NCBI GenBank assembly: GCA_964020975.1
Contig: OZ026623.1
Coordinates: 87,807,041-87,871,040 of the forward strand
Reading direction: 5' to 3'
From: Hermodice carunculata
Lineage: Eukaryota > Annelida > Polychaeta > Eunicida > Amphinomidae
DNA: 64,000 nucleotides
Program-made: the position numbers and the translations under genes
Part shown: one piece after another, positions 27,439-46,980 of the stretch
How positions within the stretch are numbered: the first letter of the stretch is position 1
Layout of the letters: every line of letters begins with the position of its first letter
Notes under the pieces: model-generated
Seen by the model: only the letters and a program-made list of their open reading frames with translations
The model's database searches: none
What the model was told of the DNA's origin: nothing

Positions 27439-28118
27439 TAATAGCAGTGGTGTATTGCAGGTACAATAGCTTAACGGAACGACGTTGTATGCTGCTATTA
27501 CATAAATTGTATTTTACTTATCATTGTTTTAATTTTTTTCTTTTCTGTGTGTGTGTATGTTTCTTGTTTTTGTTTTATATGGTTAAACTTTTTTTTGGAT
27601 ACGTCGAGTTTTAAGTTAAACCTCTATTCAGTGCAAGTTCTTCATTTTCTGGCTATTACGTCATGGGGCGAAACACAAGCAGCAGCCCCGACATTCGTTT
27701 GTATGTCAGCCTTATGCTCTCTGTCTACGAGTTTTGCAGGTACGCATTTCTTGTGACAACTCAATGTCACAATCCAATTCTATAACAATGTTGCACGTAC
27801 TAACACATTAGTTAGTCGACACATCAGAAATTCGGATTTGCAAAATCAAATTTTTAGAAAATATTTTGCTCTTTAGCGATTACGAGAAATCAGCTTCTAT
27901 ACCCATAGATTTAAAATATATGTTACTTTCTGTGAGATACCTGCATAGGTGGTCATATTTCTATTCAAATTTGACTAACAACCACAGAGATGTAGATATT
28001 TTTCACCTTAAATTTTGATACAAATGATGCACACGCTTTCAATTGTAAACAAATATAAGTACCTAATCGATGTTTTGGTTGGATAGTCCAGTCAGGATAT
28101 ATCCAAGTGGCAATAAAT

Positions 28119-28170
28119 GTTGGCCCAACATTGGCCCATTCTGGATCATTCTTGCCAACGTTGGGCCAAA
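28119..28170. repeat. Short hairpin, TTGGCCCAAC type
   Basis: TTGGCCCAAC at 28120-28129 pairs with GTTGGGCCAA at 28160-28169. A further TTGGCCCA copy lies in the loop. It is probably the remnant of a short foldback repeat. Confidence 0.45.
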
Positions 28171-29122
28171 CTTTATGGTCAGCTGGGTAGTGACTACCGG
28201 TTAAATGAACGTCCATATGCTCGCGTAGACTAATTCAAAGTTGATCCCTGCTGACCTGCCAGACAGACGTTCTGGGTGGTATACTACCCCCCCCCCCCCC
28301 AAAGCAAATTGGGGCATAGAGAAAATAACGCCCAAAGAGTCGGCTCTGGAGGCAGCTTCTGACGAGATTCACACGAGAAAAAAGTTAACAAAAATATCCC
28401 CAGGTGGATATTATGTGCCCCATTTAAATGATGGTTTTGAAAACGCGCGACCAATAGAACTTACGAGGATGTCCTTGCTGCCGCTGGCAGTTTCTGTGAC
28501 CTTAGTACAAAAAGTGCAGTCTATCATACATGAGGAAGTCCTCAAATGATGAGTACCACCCTTCCGGAACCGAGCTGCACACTTTATCAACGGCCTTTCC
28601 TCGGTGCAATGTGCTCAATGCTCTCCCAGGTTGGCTGTCAACCTGGGTCCTTTTCCCTTGTTATCTGACGACACCTGGTGGTGTTTACGCGAATGGCCTC
28701 TGTATGAGGAATATGAATCTAGAACTATTAATATAATTCAGATGAATGGGACTGTTGTCATTATTAGCAACCAAAGGGTTTGCAACTGAACCTAATGTGA
28801 AACACATGACTAAAGACGACGTCCCATTTGGCTCACGCCATGCGAGAAATTCAGTAGAATTCAATGTGAAAAAGCAAGAGTTCCATTATGTTCATATAAA
28901 TTGCAGAAAAAATGTTCCCTTTTCATCTCAGTTTGGAAGATGTCTGCCCAAATTGAAGTGTTAGTGTTGATTTAGCATAATAAGAAAAGCATTGCGGTCT
29001 TTGGGGCATCACTGCTACTTAGCTATAACATGACTAACACATGTAGCGTTGTCAAAGCTTCAGAGGGCACAGCCAACAAGAATACATTATCCAATTTGTC
29101 AAGTTAGTGCACTCGAAGTCCC

Positions 29123-29335
29123 TTAACTCATTTTCGTGGTGGGTAGCCGATATCCAGTATGAGATTGCAGAATAAAATTTCCTATATGAAGAGCTACCAT
29201 TCAATTACCAGCATGTCCAGTCCAAAGACATTGGTATATCCAGTCATCTTGTCGCAATTGTAGCGTAACTTACAAAGCAATTAAACACAGACCACCAGGC
29301 AAAGACTTTGTCAAAGTGGTAATGCAATGAGTTAA
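29123..29335. mobile_element. Second TTAA-flanked short element (weak)
   Basis: TTAA at 29123-29126 and 29332-29335 flank a 205-bp segment with ends CTCATT and AATGAG, the same outer motif as the element at 33585. Its interior has no clear match to that element. Confidence 0.35.
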
Positions 29336-32300
29336 ATATTTCACACAGGGTCAACGCTACTTGACTGTAATCCGCAAGGGGTAATTTCACTGCGTCTGCA
29401 TACATCACCTTAGAACAAGATTATTCGTTGATCGTCTAGTTAGCTTGAGCCCAGAGGAGAAAGAAATTAAAGACCTGGTTGTTCAAGCGTACGGCTCGGT
29501 TAATTGATCAGTTTTTAGATGTAATAGGGGCCCATCTGTTGCCGTAACCTTTCATCAGCTGAACGTCACCAAGATATCTGACTAGCAACCCTACACTGGG
29601 TGGCTGTACTAATCTTTCGCTTTGTTTATTTCTTTCCCTTTTTTTTCTGAAGCAGTCCCACGCCCTCCTAGAAATTTATTCATTACAAACTGACGGCGTC
29701 CTGGCCAGAGAACTGCAACCGGACGTCTGATAAATCACAAAGTTGGTATAACTTTACTGAGGTATATTTTGTCTGGAAACAGCAGCACCCTGGCACGCCG
29801 GTTACTACTGGGCGTACCTCCGCCCGATGAAAGAACCAATGCATCATACGAAAGCCGAATGATTTACAATTTCTCTTTTCATAAAATATCCTCGACTGAA
29901 TGAGAAACATGCTTTGAAATAACTAAATATATCGTCGTCCTCCGCCCCCCCTTTTTTTTTGCTTGATCATTTCAATTAGTTTAACAAATTACCCTTCTGG
30001 CTTTTGTTTCCATACATGGTATAGCCTGGATTTGGCTCCGTTTAAAATTTTTTGTTTTTTGCTTTAGATTTTTTTGACAGAAATAATTGTAAATTTATTC
30101 ACAGGTCCTATGTCAAATCGTTGTTTGCAGTAGGAAAATATTATATTCACTTGAATTTAGTGGTTGCAATGATATAACTTTATCAGATAGAGCCCACATT
30201 TACATAAGTTGATAAAGATAAAGTGTTCTTTTACAACTATATGAGAAATCGTTTTCGATTACCAAGTTCGTTGTTTTATGTATATGCACCGAACCGCACA
30301 GACCCAAGCAAGACGGCCAAAAATTCACTGAAAAAAAAAAAAATCAACCAAACTTTTGACTGTGGTATCGATTACCACTAATACCAGGCTGACAAGAATA
30401 TTAGGGTATGTTAAGTTTCAAGAATGAGCTGTAATTGAATTATGTACTCGTATATTGTGCATCGGGACAAAAACCCCAAATATGTCCCACGTTAGGACAG
30501 GTCTGGAAAAGCAAAGAATGACAACAGAATCGGTGACAACCATATATTGTCTGCTGGTACTTGCATCCAGCCAAGGAACGAACCAAAGAATGGGTGGTCT
30601 AGTCCAACTTCGTCTACCGTTCCGCCAAATCTGTATCAAATTACATCATATTGTAATTTTTTCTTCTACTTTTGACATGAATTGGACAAAAGTACCGTGC
30701 TCACAGATAACCCACGCATTGATGCCAAACGAATTAAAATCGAGACTTAAGGTTCACGAAATTGGAGCCATGTTTCTTTGATAAAACGGTCAACAAGTCT
30801 AGATTTTCATGTCTGGCCTCTACCAACTATCTTTTCGCTTGATAGGTTTACTTTGAATAACTTTACCAGGTACGGACCGAACGCTGATCATATGTTAGTG
30901 CGTGCAGGCTTGAAACAACGCTGTTATCATAAAAGCGTCATGCACTTCCAAGGATCTGTTGTGTTTTGCAAATGAAATCAAGCACCCACGTCCAAGCATA
31001 TTCAAAGTGATAAGTTGAGACAAAGAAAAACAGGAACCTTTACTGAGGATTATGGCACAAACCCACTGCTGGTTTAATGCACCCACATTTACGACCTTTA
31101 CACACAAAACGTTAATCTTTTTTTAATAGTCAATAGGTGTCGAACCGGGTTTAGATAAGAAGTTAATTAACCTGTTTTAAGATACTTTGATGGACACATA
31201 TACTGTCTGTCATATGTCCAAATTTGCACGTTCTAGCTCCAATGCAATCGGAAGAAATGAAAAGGATACTTTTAATGTTAACATGGTAGTACTTAGTAAA
31301 TGGATTGTATGAACCTTTACACATTGATTACAGACAATAAGTATCTGTGCCGGAATGACCTTTCCACATGGACGTATTTCTTGAACGAATTCTGTGGTCT
31401 AATTTAAATAAAACAAATACTACTTTACCTAATAAATGCTTGAGGGCAAAATTGTGTCCGATATTTTCGAAGAAATGATCAGTTTTTTAAAATGTAAATC
31501 AAATGAACAGTTGCGCAACTTTACCATGTCACCATGTTTCAACCCCCAACCCTCCAACACCCATACAAAACTCAGACATTTTCCCATTTAAGGTCACCCT
31601 TGGAAATAGCAGATATAAATTTATTTAGGAGAAATCCCTGATACAGGTTGACATGTACTGAGATCATAATAGCACAAGACTGACCATTTTATCTTGAATA
31701 TTTTTCAAGCCATATCCGAAATTTTACACAAAGACATATTTTTATCCAAACGCTTTTTAATGCAACGATTTTGAATTTCAAATCCCACGTTTGGTGCAAG
31801 CACATTTTGCAAAGATTTCTGGTTAACTGTGTATTTTTTTTTTAATGTCAGGAAAGCATATGTCGGTGAAATTTTGTCAAGAAGTGAACTCACTTTGCCG
31901 TTTGGACATTACCTTAAATACACATATATATTAGAGCGTAACGCCGGTAGGTGACGCTGCAGGTAACTTTCCCCTGGTATGTACTTGTTGCAGGTTCAGG
32001 CCCATATGAAGGATAATGGTTGGTCGAAAATTGTCATTTGACCCAGGCCTGCAGACAGACGCTGCCACAGCAGAATATTGTATCTGTTATGCTGTATATA
32101 ATTTCTTGGGTATATTTTAGCTCTTTCAGAACTAGATTTTGGGAAGAGCCATCAGCTTCCCTCGGTGCACTTTGGGCCTATTTCGTCGAAATCTGTTATG
32201 TTGGACAATAATTCCTGAGGAATCGTATAAATTAAGATATTCTGGTTCCTGAACGAAAGGTCTTTGTTGTGAGATATTGAATCTGGAATCATGGAATCCA

Positions 32301-33584
32301 GACGAGCACTATGACTATAGCACTGAAAGACTCCAAAGCGTTTTCAAAAGAACAGTTAAGCTCACTTTGTGTTTTATCATGACAATCAGTACAATTCATG
32401 TCGTCTCTGAGAACATGATTTATTTTCACTCACAGTTTTACAATTCTGAAATGAGGGTATCTCTTACACATTCTCGGCAGTTTTTAGACAACTGATTTAT
32501 TCTCAAGCCAGCTTGATAGCGAAGTCCAAGTATAACTGTGCGTTTAAGCATACGACTGAGGTATACTCCTCGAAGTGTGCAACCAAAAACTCATGCGTGG
32601 GGCAATACGGGTGTAGTTCCATGGTGGCGATACCGTCTAGATTTCGGGCCTCAAGTTTTTCAGGTTAATCGAATTAGACTTTTGTTTCTGCAACCAATTT
32701 CTTGTGACCAAAGGCCGTGATATAGGTAGCTAATAGAATTATCTCTCGTCAACGAACCTCATCTGTACATGAAACGCTTGACTCTAAAAAGGGGACTCAA
32801 ATTATGTTGCAATGATTTTTCTCAATAGAATGTTTAACCATGTGTATTATTATAAGCAAATTAAGGTTTCTTGCCGACAAATAAAAAGAATAGTTATCAA
32901 GTTGGTAAAAGAAGCAATTTTTCTTGTACAATTTGGTTCTTCTTTTCCTTTGAGATGTTTTAAGAAACAAAGAAAATGTTTCTTAAATAGATTGTAATGT
33001 AAACTAAATGTCAATTTTACATACTGTTGCCAAACTTTATTAAAACGCAGCTGCTAAACCACCAATCATTAACTTAGTGTTGATTTTACAGACAGTACGC
33101 TCACTTATCCTGTGAAATTTGTTTCAGGTGTTTATGCTAAAATGAACAAAATACCAGGTTAAGACATATTTTAATCCAAAAGGCGATTGGAAAACAGGCA
33201 GAGCCTATATTAATAAAATACTTAAAATAATTTAATATAAAAATGTTATGCATTTAAGTTGAATACAATTTGTAGCATTCTTAATCTATATGGTCGACTT
33301 TTCGGGGGCGCAATATGGTAAAACATACGATCGCCTTCTTGAATTTGTAAAATAGACCATAGCTTTTCAAATTTTCAAACATGATGATGATAAATCATTG
33401 ATCAACGTAACCTATCCATTTGCCAGCCTATCCAGAGAAGCGTCGTGCTCATTTTAATTGTAATGATTCCAGATTTAAAGTCGTCATGAAAAAAGCCATA
33501 AGTTGTAAAGCTGTTCTACGTCAAAATTCGCTGAGAAAGCTCAGGCCTTGATTGGTAACCTGCCTTTGAAAGGGCCAGGTTTGG

Positions 33585-33823
33585 TTAACTCATTCCATAC
33601 TGATCCCGTCTTTTCCCGCCCAATAGTTAATGTCGTCTGCTTATCTGATTTTGACAAATCTTGCGCAATTTGTAAAAATTTTGAATAAAGATTGAATGAG
33701 AGACCATTTAGGCTTGTATGGAGTAAGTCAACAGCTTTCCTGGGTGCATTCTGGGCACTAAGTGCCCAGAATGCACCCAGGAAAGCTGTTGACTCTGTCT
33801 TGTTCTGGGGTGGAATGAGTTAA
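33585..33823. mobile_element. TTAA-flanked short element containing a perfect palindrome
   Basis: TTAA at 33585-33588 and 33820-33823 flank a 231-bp segment whose ends are inverted repeats, CTCATTCCA and TGGAATGAG. TTAA duplication is the habit of piggyBac-like transposons, so this may be a non-autonomous relative. Inside lies the 67-bp palindrome 33727-33793. Confidence 0.55.
33727..33793. repeat. Perfect 67-bp palindrome
   Basis: The arms 33727-33759 and 33761-33793 are exact reverse complements around a single A. They begin GTCAACAGCTTTCCTGGG and reach CTGGGCACT at the centre. The sequence belongs to a hairpin family also seen at 5337, 7184 and 38655. An RNA copy would form a 33-bp stem. 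Confidence 0.9.
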
Positions 33824-35079
33824 ACGTGTAACGATGTCAGTTAACTTATTCAAATAAAGACAAATAATGTCGATATAGACACTCTGTGATAAAATCAAAT
33901 TTTAAATTCAAAATTTTCGCAACGTGTCGATGATTAGACTATATTTTAAATTTAAGTATTAACTTTACGGAGTGCGAATAAAGTCCTTTCATTTTGACGA
34001 GTAATATAGGACCAATATATTAATGTTTATCAACTTGTATATGAGGTACTGACAGATTGTACATATCTTGATCTTGAAATTGAACTACAAGAAACCCATC
34101 TTAAAGCAAAGCCATAATGTATCTAGACGTTACTGCCTGTTCTTGATTATTTTCTTATCACTTGACTGAAAAGATAAATTTGACCAAAAAACATGTCAGA
34201 AATAAACAACAAAATACAAGCATTACTGAATGCCACTTTTTTCCTACCTTTACAATGAGGTCTAAAATCTGCAAAGTTTATATAACGATTTGTCACAGCT
34301 CTGTACTAAGCCGTACCCGATACATAATTGTAAAAAATGCATTATGTCTACTTTTTTTACCATACACGTATCGCCGGCTTTGACCCAGAGCATGTAAGCG
34401 CTTTTACTCTCACTAAACCCGTAGCAAAAGTTGATGAAACTATCGGGAAGGCGAAGTCCAATGGGGGTCTGTGTCATTATCATAACCGCCATGACGGGTT
34501 CAAACTCATCAATAAAAATCAAAAACGCTGAACGCTGGAAGTTCTCTTTGTTCTAGGATATTTTTATACTAGAATGTAAGAGTAATGGAATCTGTAAGCA
34601 GCCAATAAGGTGCGTGTCTGGGCATTGATTGCAAGAAAAAAAATGTGCATTTCTGTCGGGGCAAAATTACACGTTTAGGACCAAAGATTGCTTATCAGGT
34701 GTTAGCACATATTAGGAGAACATGCATGTTTAGACTTTTGTTACATCACAGAGAACTTTATTTGACACGCTGAGGGTCGAGAGTTAACGTACTGACTTTG
34801 TAGCAAATTACGCGTCAACGTTCAATGAAGATACTGAAATATTTACTTGTCATCTGAATAAAATTCAGTTTGTTGCAGCCATTTATTATTATTATAGTGT
34901 GGAACCAATTAAATTTATACTCCATTCATATCAGATCTGTGACCACAAACGTACGCCTGTGTGTACTCCTCGTCTTTGTAGGATGACCTACACTCCACTT
35001 TAATTGCATCAAGGAAAATCAAAGCGAAAACTGTGATTCAAAGGCTTGACTGCATGGATGACTCAAGACATCAAATAAA
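33824..35079. other. Upstream flank of OSR
   Basis: AT-rich, no clear TATA box or CpG island. The OSR promoter or leader exon may lie here or further upstream but could not be identified. Confidence 0.5.
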
Positions 35080-35174
35080 AGCAAATGTTGTCTTTTTGTA
35101 GAGTTCACATCGACGAAAAAGTTGCCCAAGAAAAGAATTCGGAGACTCAGTGATTCTTGGTTGAAGCTGAGGAG
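35080..35174 (+). promoter_or_regulatory. Probable 3' splice acceptor and 5' UTR of OSR
   Basis: The pyrimidine-rich tract tgttgtctttttgtag ends at 35101, 73 bases before the OSR start codon. This suggests that the start-codon exon is preceded by an untranslated first exon further upstream. I could not locate that exon or the true promoter. Confidence 0.4.
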
Positions 35175-42281
<7,107 letters not shown>

Positions 42282-43868
42282 GCCAATGTGCACCATTTAA
42301 AAACATTATTTACCAAAAAGAAAGAAAAAAATTGAACTTGCAAAATGTGTAATTCGGCAGAATGATATGACATTGCTTCGTATCCATGGAGATCCCTGAC
42401 TTTTTATTCCAAACGTCCACACTGACAAATGGTCAAGTGGCAATGTAACATGTTAAAACAAAAATTATGCCAAAACGGTTTCCTGTCACGTGTCTCACTC
42501 GATCGCGGATATTTTGTTCTTAGAAACCAAGGCGAATTATAACATGTGACTCAATATGGAGCGCGGATCATTTATTTGCAGCCAAATGCAAAAACTTGGA
42601 GATACATTTAGTTGAACACAGGCTTTGATGGCATCCAGTTGACAACACCTCACTGCCAAAGTTCCATGTTTTCATGTTTAATAGTCAGGCTCATAACACT
42701 TTTATCATAATGTATTATATCATATTATTTATAGCCAAATGCATGTACTAAGTATGTATGTGTCTCATTATTGTAAGTAGTAAAATGTTACACGTGCGGA
42801 CCGGAATGAATATGCGCATTGCTTACATTCAAGTTTTAACAGGGGCAATTCATAGTCAGACTCATGGAATGTGCATCTTAGCTTGTAAATAAGCACCGTG
42901 CGGACGACAGTTTTTAACAGGGACATCGTTAGAATGTTCAATATGTTAACTGCTTTCAAGCATATTTGTACATAGTGATCCATTCTGAACATATTTAATA
43001 CATGTACATAAAAGTGCTTGTATTGGAATAACCTTAGTTTTTTGTCTGGTGATTTGAATTGTGCATTGCATTGACGTTTTGAACCAGTGAAATTTACTTT
43101 AGATTTGAACATTTAGTTCATCAGTATTATTACGTAGGTTCTTCAACGAACCGATCAACTGACGAAAAAAGGCAATGAATGAATGAATGAATGAATGAAT
43201 GAATGAATGAATCAATGAATGAATGGATCAATCGATCTGTCGCTCGACCGGGTAAACAACTAGCAAATTAATCAAACTGACAGCTGAACGATCAACAACG
43301 TGTCCGTAATGGTCCCGAAAATTGATGTCAAAATGGACAAATGGATGAATCATGATGGGTCGACACTGAAAAATGCACAAAAAATTGGAAACAATGGTCG
43401 AAATGATCCAGCGTTTTACTCACCCACAGAGCCCAAATCAAAGAGGTGCAAAATTGCGATGTATGTTATGCATGTTATTGGTGTGAACATTTCCTACATA
43501 TAACTGAAAGCATGCCTTCAAAAGGTTAACTTTCACAAATGCACGTTTATGTGTTATTTACTTCCGAAAAAAAAAATCACACTATCTGCTGTGGTTGCTG
43601 AAGTACATTAACATATTGCTTATTTTGCTCCAGTTAAATTACTGTAATCAAAATAGAGCAACATAATGTATTACAGCAATTAGTCTTTGTGGTTTTGTAG
43701 TTTTCGCAGCTTGTGTTCATCATTTTCTTTTCATTGGCTTTTATGACTTGCCGGAAAATGGGTATCACTTGCAAGCTGCGGTATATACAGCGCCTTAATT
43801 TTCACCAATAGCACCTAATGATGTACTTGGGTCTAGGGTATCAAGGGACGGAACTTCTTTGAAGATTA
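42282..43868. other. OSR 3' UTR and downstream flank
   Basis: The 3' UTR begins at 42282; its end is uncertain for lack of an AATAAA. The rest is unique AT-rich sequence and an AATG repeat. Confidence 0.5.
43173..43226. repeat. (AATG)n microsatellite
   Basis: About 13 units, slightly imperfect at the right side. Confidence 0.93.
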
Positions 43869-43914
43869 TATATGTATGTATGCATGTATGTATTTATGTA
43901 TGTATGTATGTATG

Positions 43915-43945
<31 letters not shown>

Positions 43946-44063
43946 GCATGCATGTATGTATGCATGCATGTATGTATGTGAGCATGCATGTGTGTATGTA
44001 TGTAAGCATGCATGTATGTATGTATGTATGTATGTATGTATGTATGTATGCATGTATGTATGT
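43869..44063. repeat. (ATGT)n microsatellite with GCATGC interruptions
   Basis: About 195 bp. GCATGCATGTATGT segments recur at intervals, suggesting an internal larger period. Confidence 0.93.
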
Positions 44064-44187
44064 GTCTGTGTGTGTATAAAGATATCAACAATGTATTTTT
44101 TTTAACATCAAATGTTTTTAGCAATTTAAGGGTGACCGTACGATAATTGTGAAACTAAACACAATGGGTGTGAGGTGTACCAAGACT

Positions 44188-44770
44188 GAACAATAGAGCA
44201 CAGATTTCACTCAACCCCTACTGTTTCATATTCTACACCTGCTGTGTTTCATTCAACATCTCCTGTGTTACATTGTACATCTGCTGTGTTAGATAATACA
44301 CCCATAGAACAATTGAGTGCATAGATTTTTGTTAACTCCTGCTGTTTCATATTCCACCCTGCTGGTGTTACATTCAACATCTCCCATGTTACATTGCACA
44401 TCTGTTGTGTCAGATAATAGACCTATAGGACAATTGAGTACACAGATTTCACTAAGATCCTGTTGTTTCATTTTTGACACCCGCTGTGTTACATTGCACG
44501 TCTCCTGTGTTACATTCTACCTCTGTTATGTTACATTTAACATCTCCTGTCTTACATTCAACACCGGTTGTGTTACATTCCACACCTCTTGTGTTACATG
44601 GCACTCCTGTTGTATTAGATAATACAGCTATAGAACAATTAAGCTCACAGATTTTACTTAATTCCTACTGTTTCACGTTCCACACCTGTTGTGTTACATT
44701 CCACACATGTTGTGTTACATTGTACATCTGTTGTGTTACATTGCACATCTCCTGTGTTACAATCTGGGAT
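44188..44770. repeat. Hierarchical 21-bp minisatellite
   Basis: The 21-bp units have the form CTCCTGTGTTACATTCAACAT and are grouped into higher-order blocks, each set off by a spacer containing GAACAATTGAGTACACAGAT. Spacers start at 44188, 44307, 44428 and 44633, so the block lengths are 119, 121 and 205 bp. The last block exceeds the previous one by 84 bp, exactly four units. Because 21 is a multiple of three, long ORFs appear in it, but nothing suggests translation. Confidence 0.85.
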
Positions 44771-44945
44771 CTATAACATTACTCCTACCGTTTTACATCA
44801 CGCACACAGAGTATTACAGTCCCCGTCCAACAAAAAAGCTACAAGGTCATTGTCAAGCTTTCTTCGTGCGATGGAATTTTCATTCAACCAATTAAAATTA
44901 GAATATGCACTGTACCAACATTCAGTTATTTTCGCAACTTCACGC

Positions 44946-45004
44946 CAAAAAAAAAAAAAAAACCAAAAAAAAAAAAAACAAAAAAAAAAACAAAAAAAAA
45001 AACA
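44946..45004. repeat. A-rich tract
   Basis: A runs broken by single C. Confidence 0.9.
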
Positions 45005-45384
45005 AACCCCGACGACAAAAAAACACCAACACAGAGTATAAGTTGCTGTGTGTCTGTGTGCCATGAAATTCATACTGTTTTCGTGGTCAAGATGAAGACA
45101 AATGAGACAAGAAGTGTATCTCGGAGAGGTCTGGATTTTCCTCAGGCGGGAAGAGCGGTCGATGGATGAGCTGTGTGAAACATGTTGTACTTCATTCTAT
45201 GACACTAAAATTTATGCGGAATCAAGCTTGTGTAGCCCTTTTTGAAGTTTAAAAATTTGGTTTCTAAATGCCATAGTTGGTGTGTTACTATGAACGCTTT
45301 ATGACAAATCCTTTCGTTTGATATATGATAATTGCATAAAATTATATGTATGTATGTTTATACATATCAAACATATATATATAT

Positions 45385-46745
45385 AACTAGCAAAGAAGAT
45401 TTGCTGCACAGCAAATTTGTCTGGGTGCCTTCAAAATGAAAACAGTTTGAAATGCTCCACATTGCCATTTTCCAACATAATCTAAATTTTGTACATCAGC
45501 CTAATTTGTATAAATTACAATGCTATAACTTTGGTTCTTGGTTTAGTGGATGTGGCAATTATAAACTGAAGTTAAATGACACCATTATCTATAGTAGTTT
45601 TGAAGCTATTCAAGATTTTAATTTTGTGTATTTGCCCACAACTTTGGTGCATGGTTCAATGGTTGTGTTTTATGTTACAAACCTACAAATTGAAGTTAGA
45701 ATGGTACCTCTATGTTTTGATGTGATCCAAGATTTAGATTTTGTGTATTCACCTTATTTGCATAAATTGAAATCCTGCAACTTTGCTTCATGGTTCATTG
45801 GATGCACTTTTGTCAAAAACATATAGAGTAAAGTTAAAATGGCACCTCGATCTATAATAGTTTTGGAGCTATTCAAGATTTTAAATTTGTGTATTTACCT
45901 AATTTGTATAAATTAAAATGCTGGATCTTTGGTTCATGGTTCACTGGATGCAGCTATGTCACAAACCTATAAATTGAGTTGGAATGGCACCTTCAGGTGT
46001 AACAGTTTTAAAGTTATATAAAAAAAGTTTTGTGCATTCATCGCATTTGCATAAATCTAATCCCTACAAATTTGTTTATGGTTGATTGGATGTGGCTATG
46101 CTATAAATCTATAAATTGAAGTTGGAATGACACTTCTATCTGTAATAGTTTTGAAGTTATTTAAAGATTCAAATTTTATGCATTCACCTAATTTGCATAT
46201 ATTAAAATCCTACAACTTTGGTACATAGCACATTGGATGCAGCTTTGCCACAAACCTCTAACTTGAAGCTGGAATGGCACCTCTATCTATAATAGTTTTG
46301 AAGCTATTCCTGATTTAAATTTTCCATGTTTACCTAATTTGCATAAATTAAAATCTTACAAGTTCAATTCATGGTTTATTGTATGCAGCTTTGCCACTAA
46401 CATGTAAATTAAAGTTGGAATGGCATTTCTATCCATAATAGTTTTGAAGATATTCAACTTTTAAATTTTTCAATGCCCCTAATTAGCAAATTGAAATTCT
46501 GCAACCTTCATTTACTGTCCATTATATTGGGAGGTGTCACAAGGCTACATATGCACGTTGAAAATTTGGGTCTAACTGCAATAGTTTGGAAGATATGAAG
46601 CTTTTAAAATAATAATTGCCATAATTTGCATAATTTTGAACATCATGACTATTCCAAAGCAGGTGCACAATTTCACTGGTAGGTCAGTCAACATGGCAAG
46701 TTTGGTAGTTATCGGAATAATAGTGTCCGATAAAAACTCCAGACA
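45385..46745 (+). mobile_element. Hairpin-headed element with about eight ~146-bp tandem units
   Basis: The head is AGATTTGCT-GCAC-AGCAAATTTG. About eight diverged tandem units follow from 45504 to 46625, each with ATTAAAATCCTACAACTTT, then GGTTCATTGGATGCAGCT, GGAATGGCACCTCTATCTAT and AGTTTTGAAGCTATTC. One unit spans 46198-46343 (146 bp) and the next 46344-46486 (143 bp). The 3' end carries a hairpin, TATCGGA at 46710-46716 with TCCGATA at 46726-46732, then a purine microsatellite. There is no coding capacity. The layout resembles Helentron-derived HINE or Pearl-type elements of marine invertebrates, but the class is unproven. Confidence 0.7.
45504..46625 (+). repeat. Tandem array of ~146-bp units
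   Basis: This is the core of the element above. Units differ by many substitutions and small indels, so the array is old or evolves slowly by exchange. The ORF running through 45452-45826 is a by-product of the repeat and not a gene. Confidence 0.8.
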
Positions 46746-46892
46746 AAGTGGTCGTAAAGAAGTAAGAAAGAAAGAAGGAAAGAAAGAAGGGAAGAAAAAA
46801 GAATTCTTGGAAAAACAAAATGTCTGGATTTGCACCCAGACATAACTATATGTATGTATGATTACATACATTTTATATATACATATTATATA

Positions 46893-46978
<86 letters not shown>
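46746..46978. repeat. Purine (GAAA/GAAG)n tract and (AT)n microsatellite
   Basis: A GAAAGAAG tract to about 46800 follows the hairpin-headed element directly. An AT run with two interruptions spans 46878-46978. Confidence 0.9.

Positions 46979-46980
<2 letters not shown>

Larger units (their letters stand above)
27439..33584. other. No gene seen
   Basis: Unique AT-rich sequence, with the short hairpin at 28119 and the weak TTAA element at 29123. The half-hairpin motif TCAGCTTCCCTCGGTGCAC near 32146 is a likely relic of the CAACAGC family. Confidence 0.6.

Noticed and set aside
44188-44770. CRISPR-like appearance (regular repeats with spacers)
   Set aside because: Units are contiguous and degenerate, the spacers are repeats themselves, and the locus is in an animal genome.
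44317-44776. About 100-codon ORFs with heptapeptide repeats
   Set aside because: The 21-bp minisatellite keeps several frames open at once. No frame is favoured and there is no start context.
45452-45826. 124-codon ORF
   Set aside because: It lies within the ~146-bp tandem units and repeats its own sequence; not a gene.
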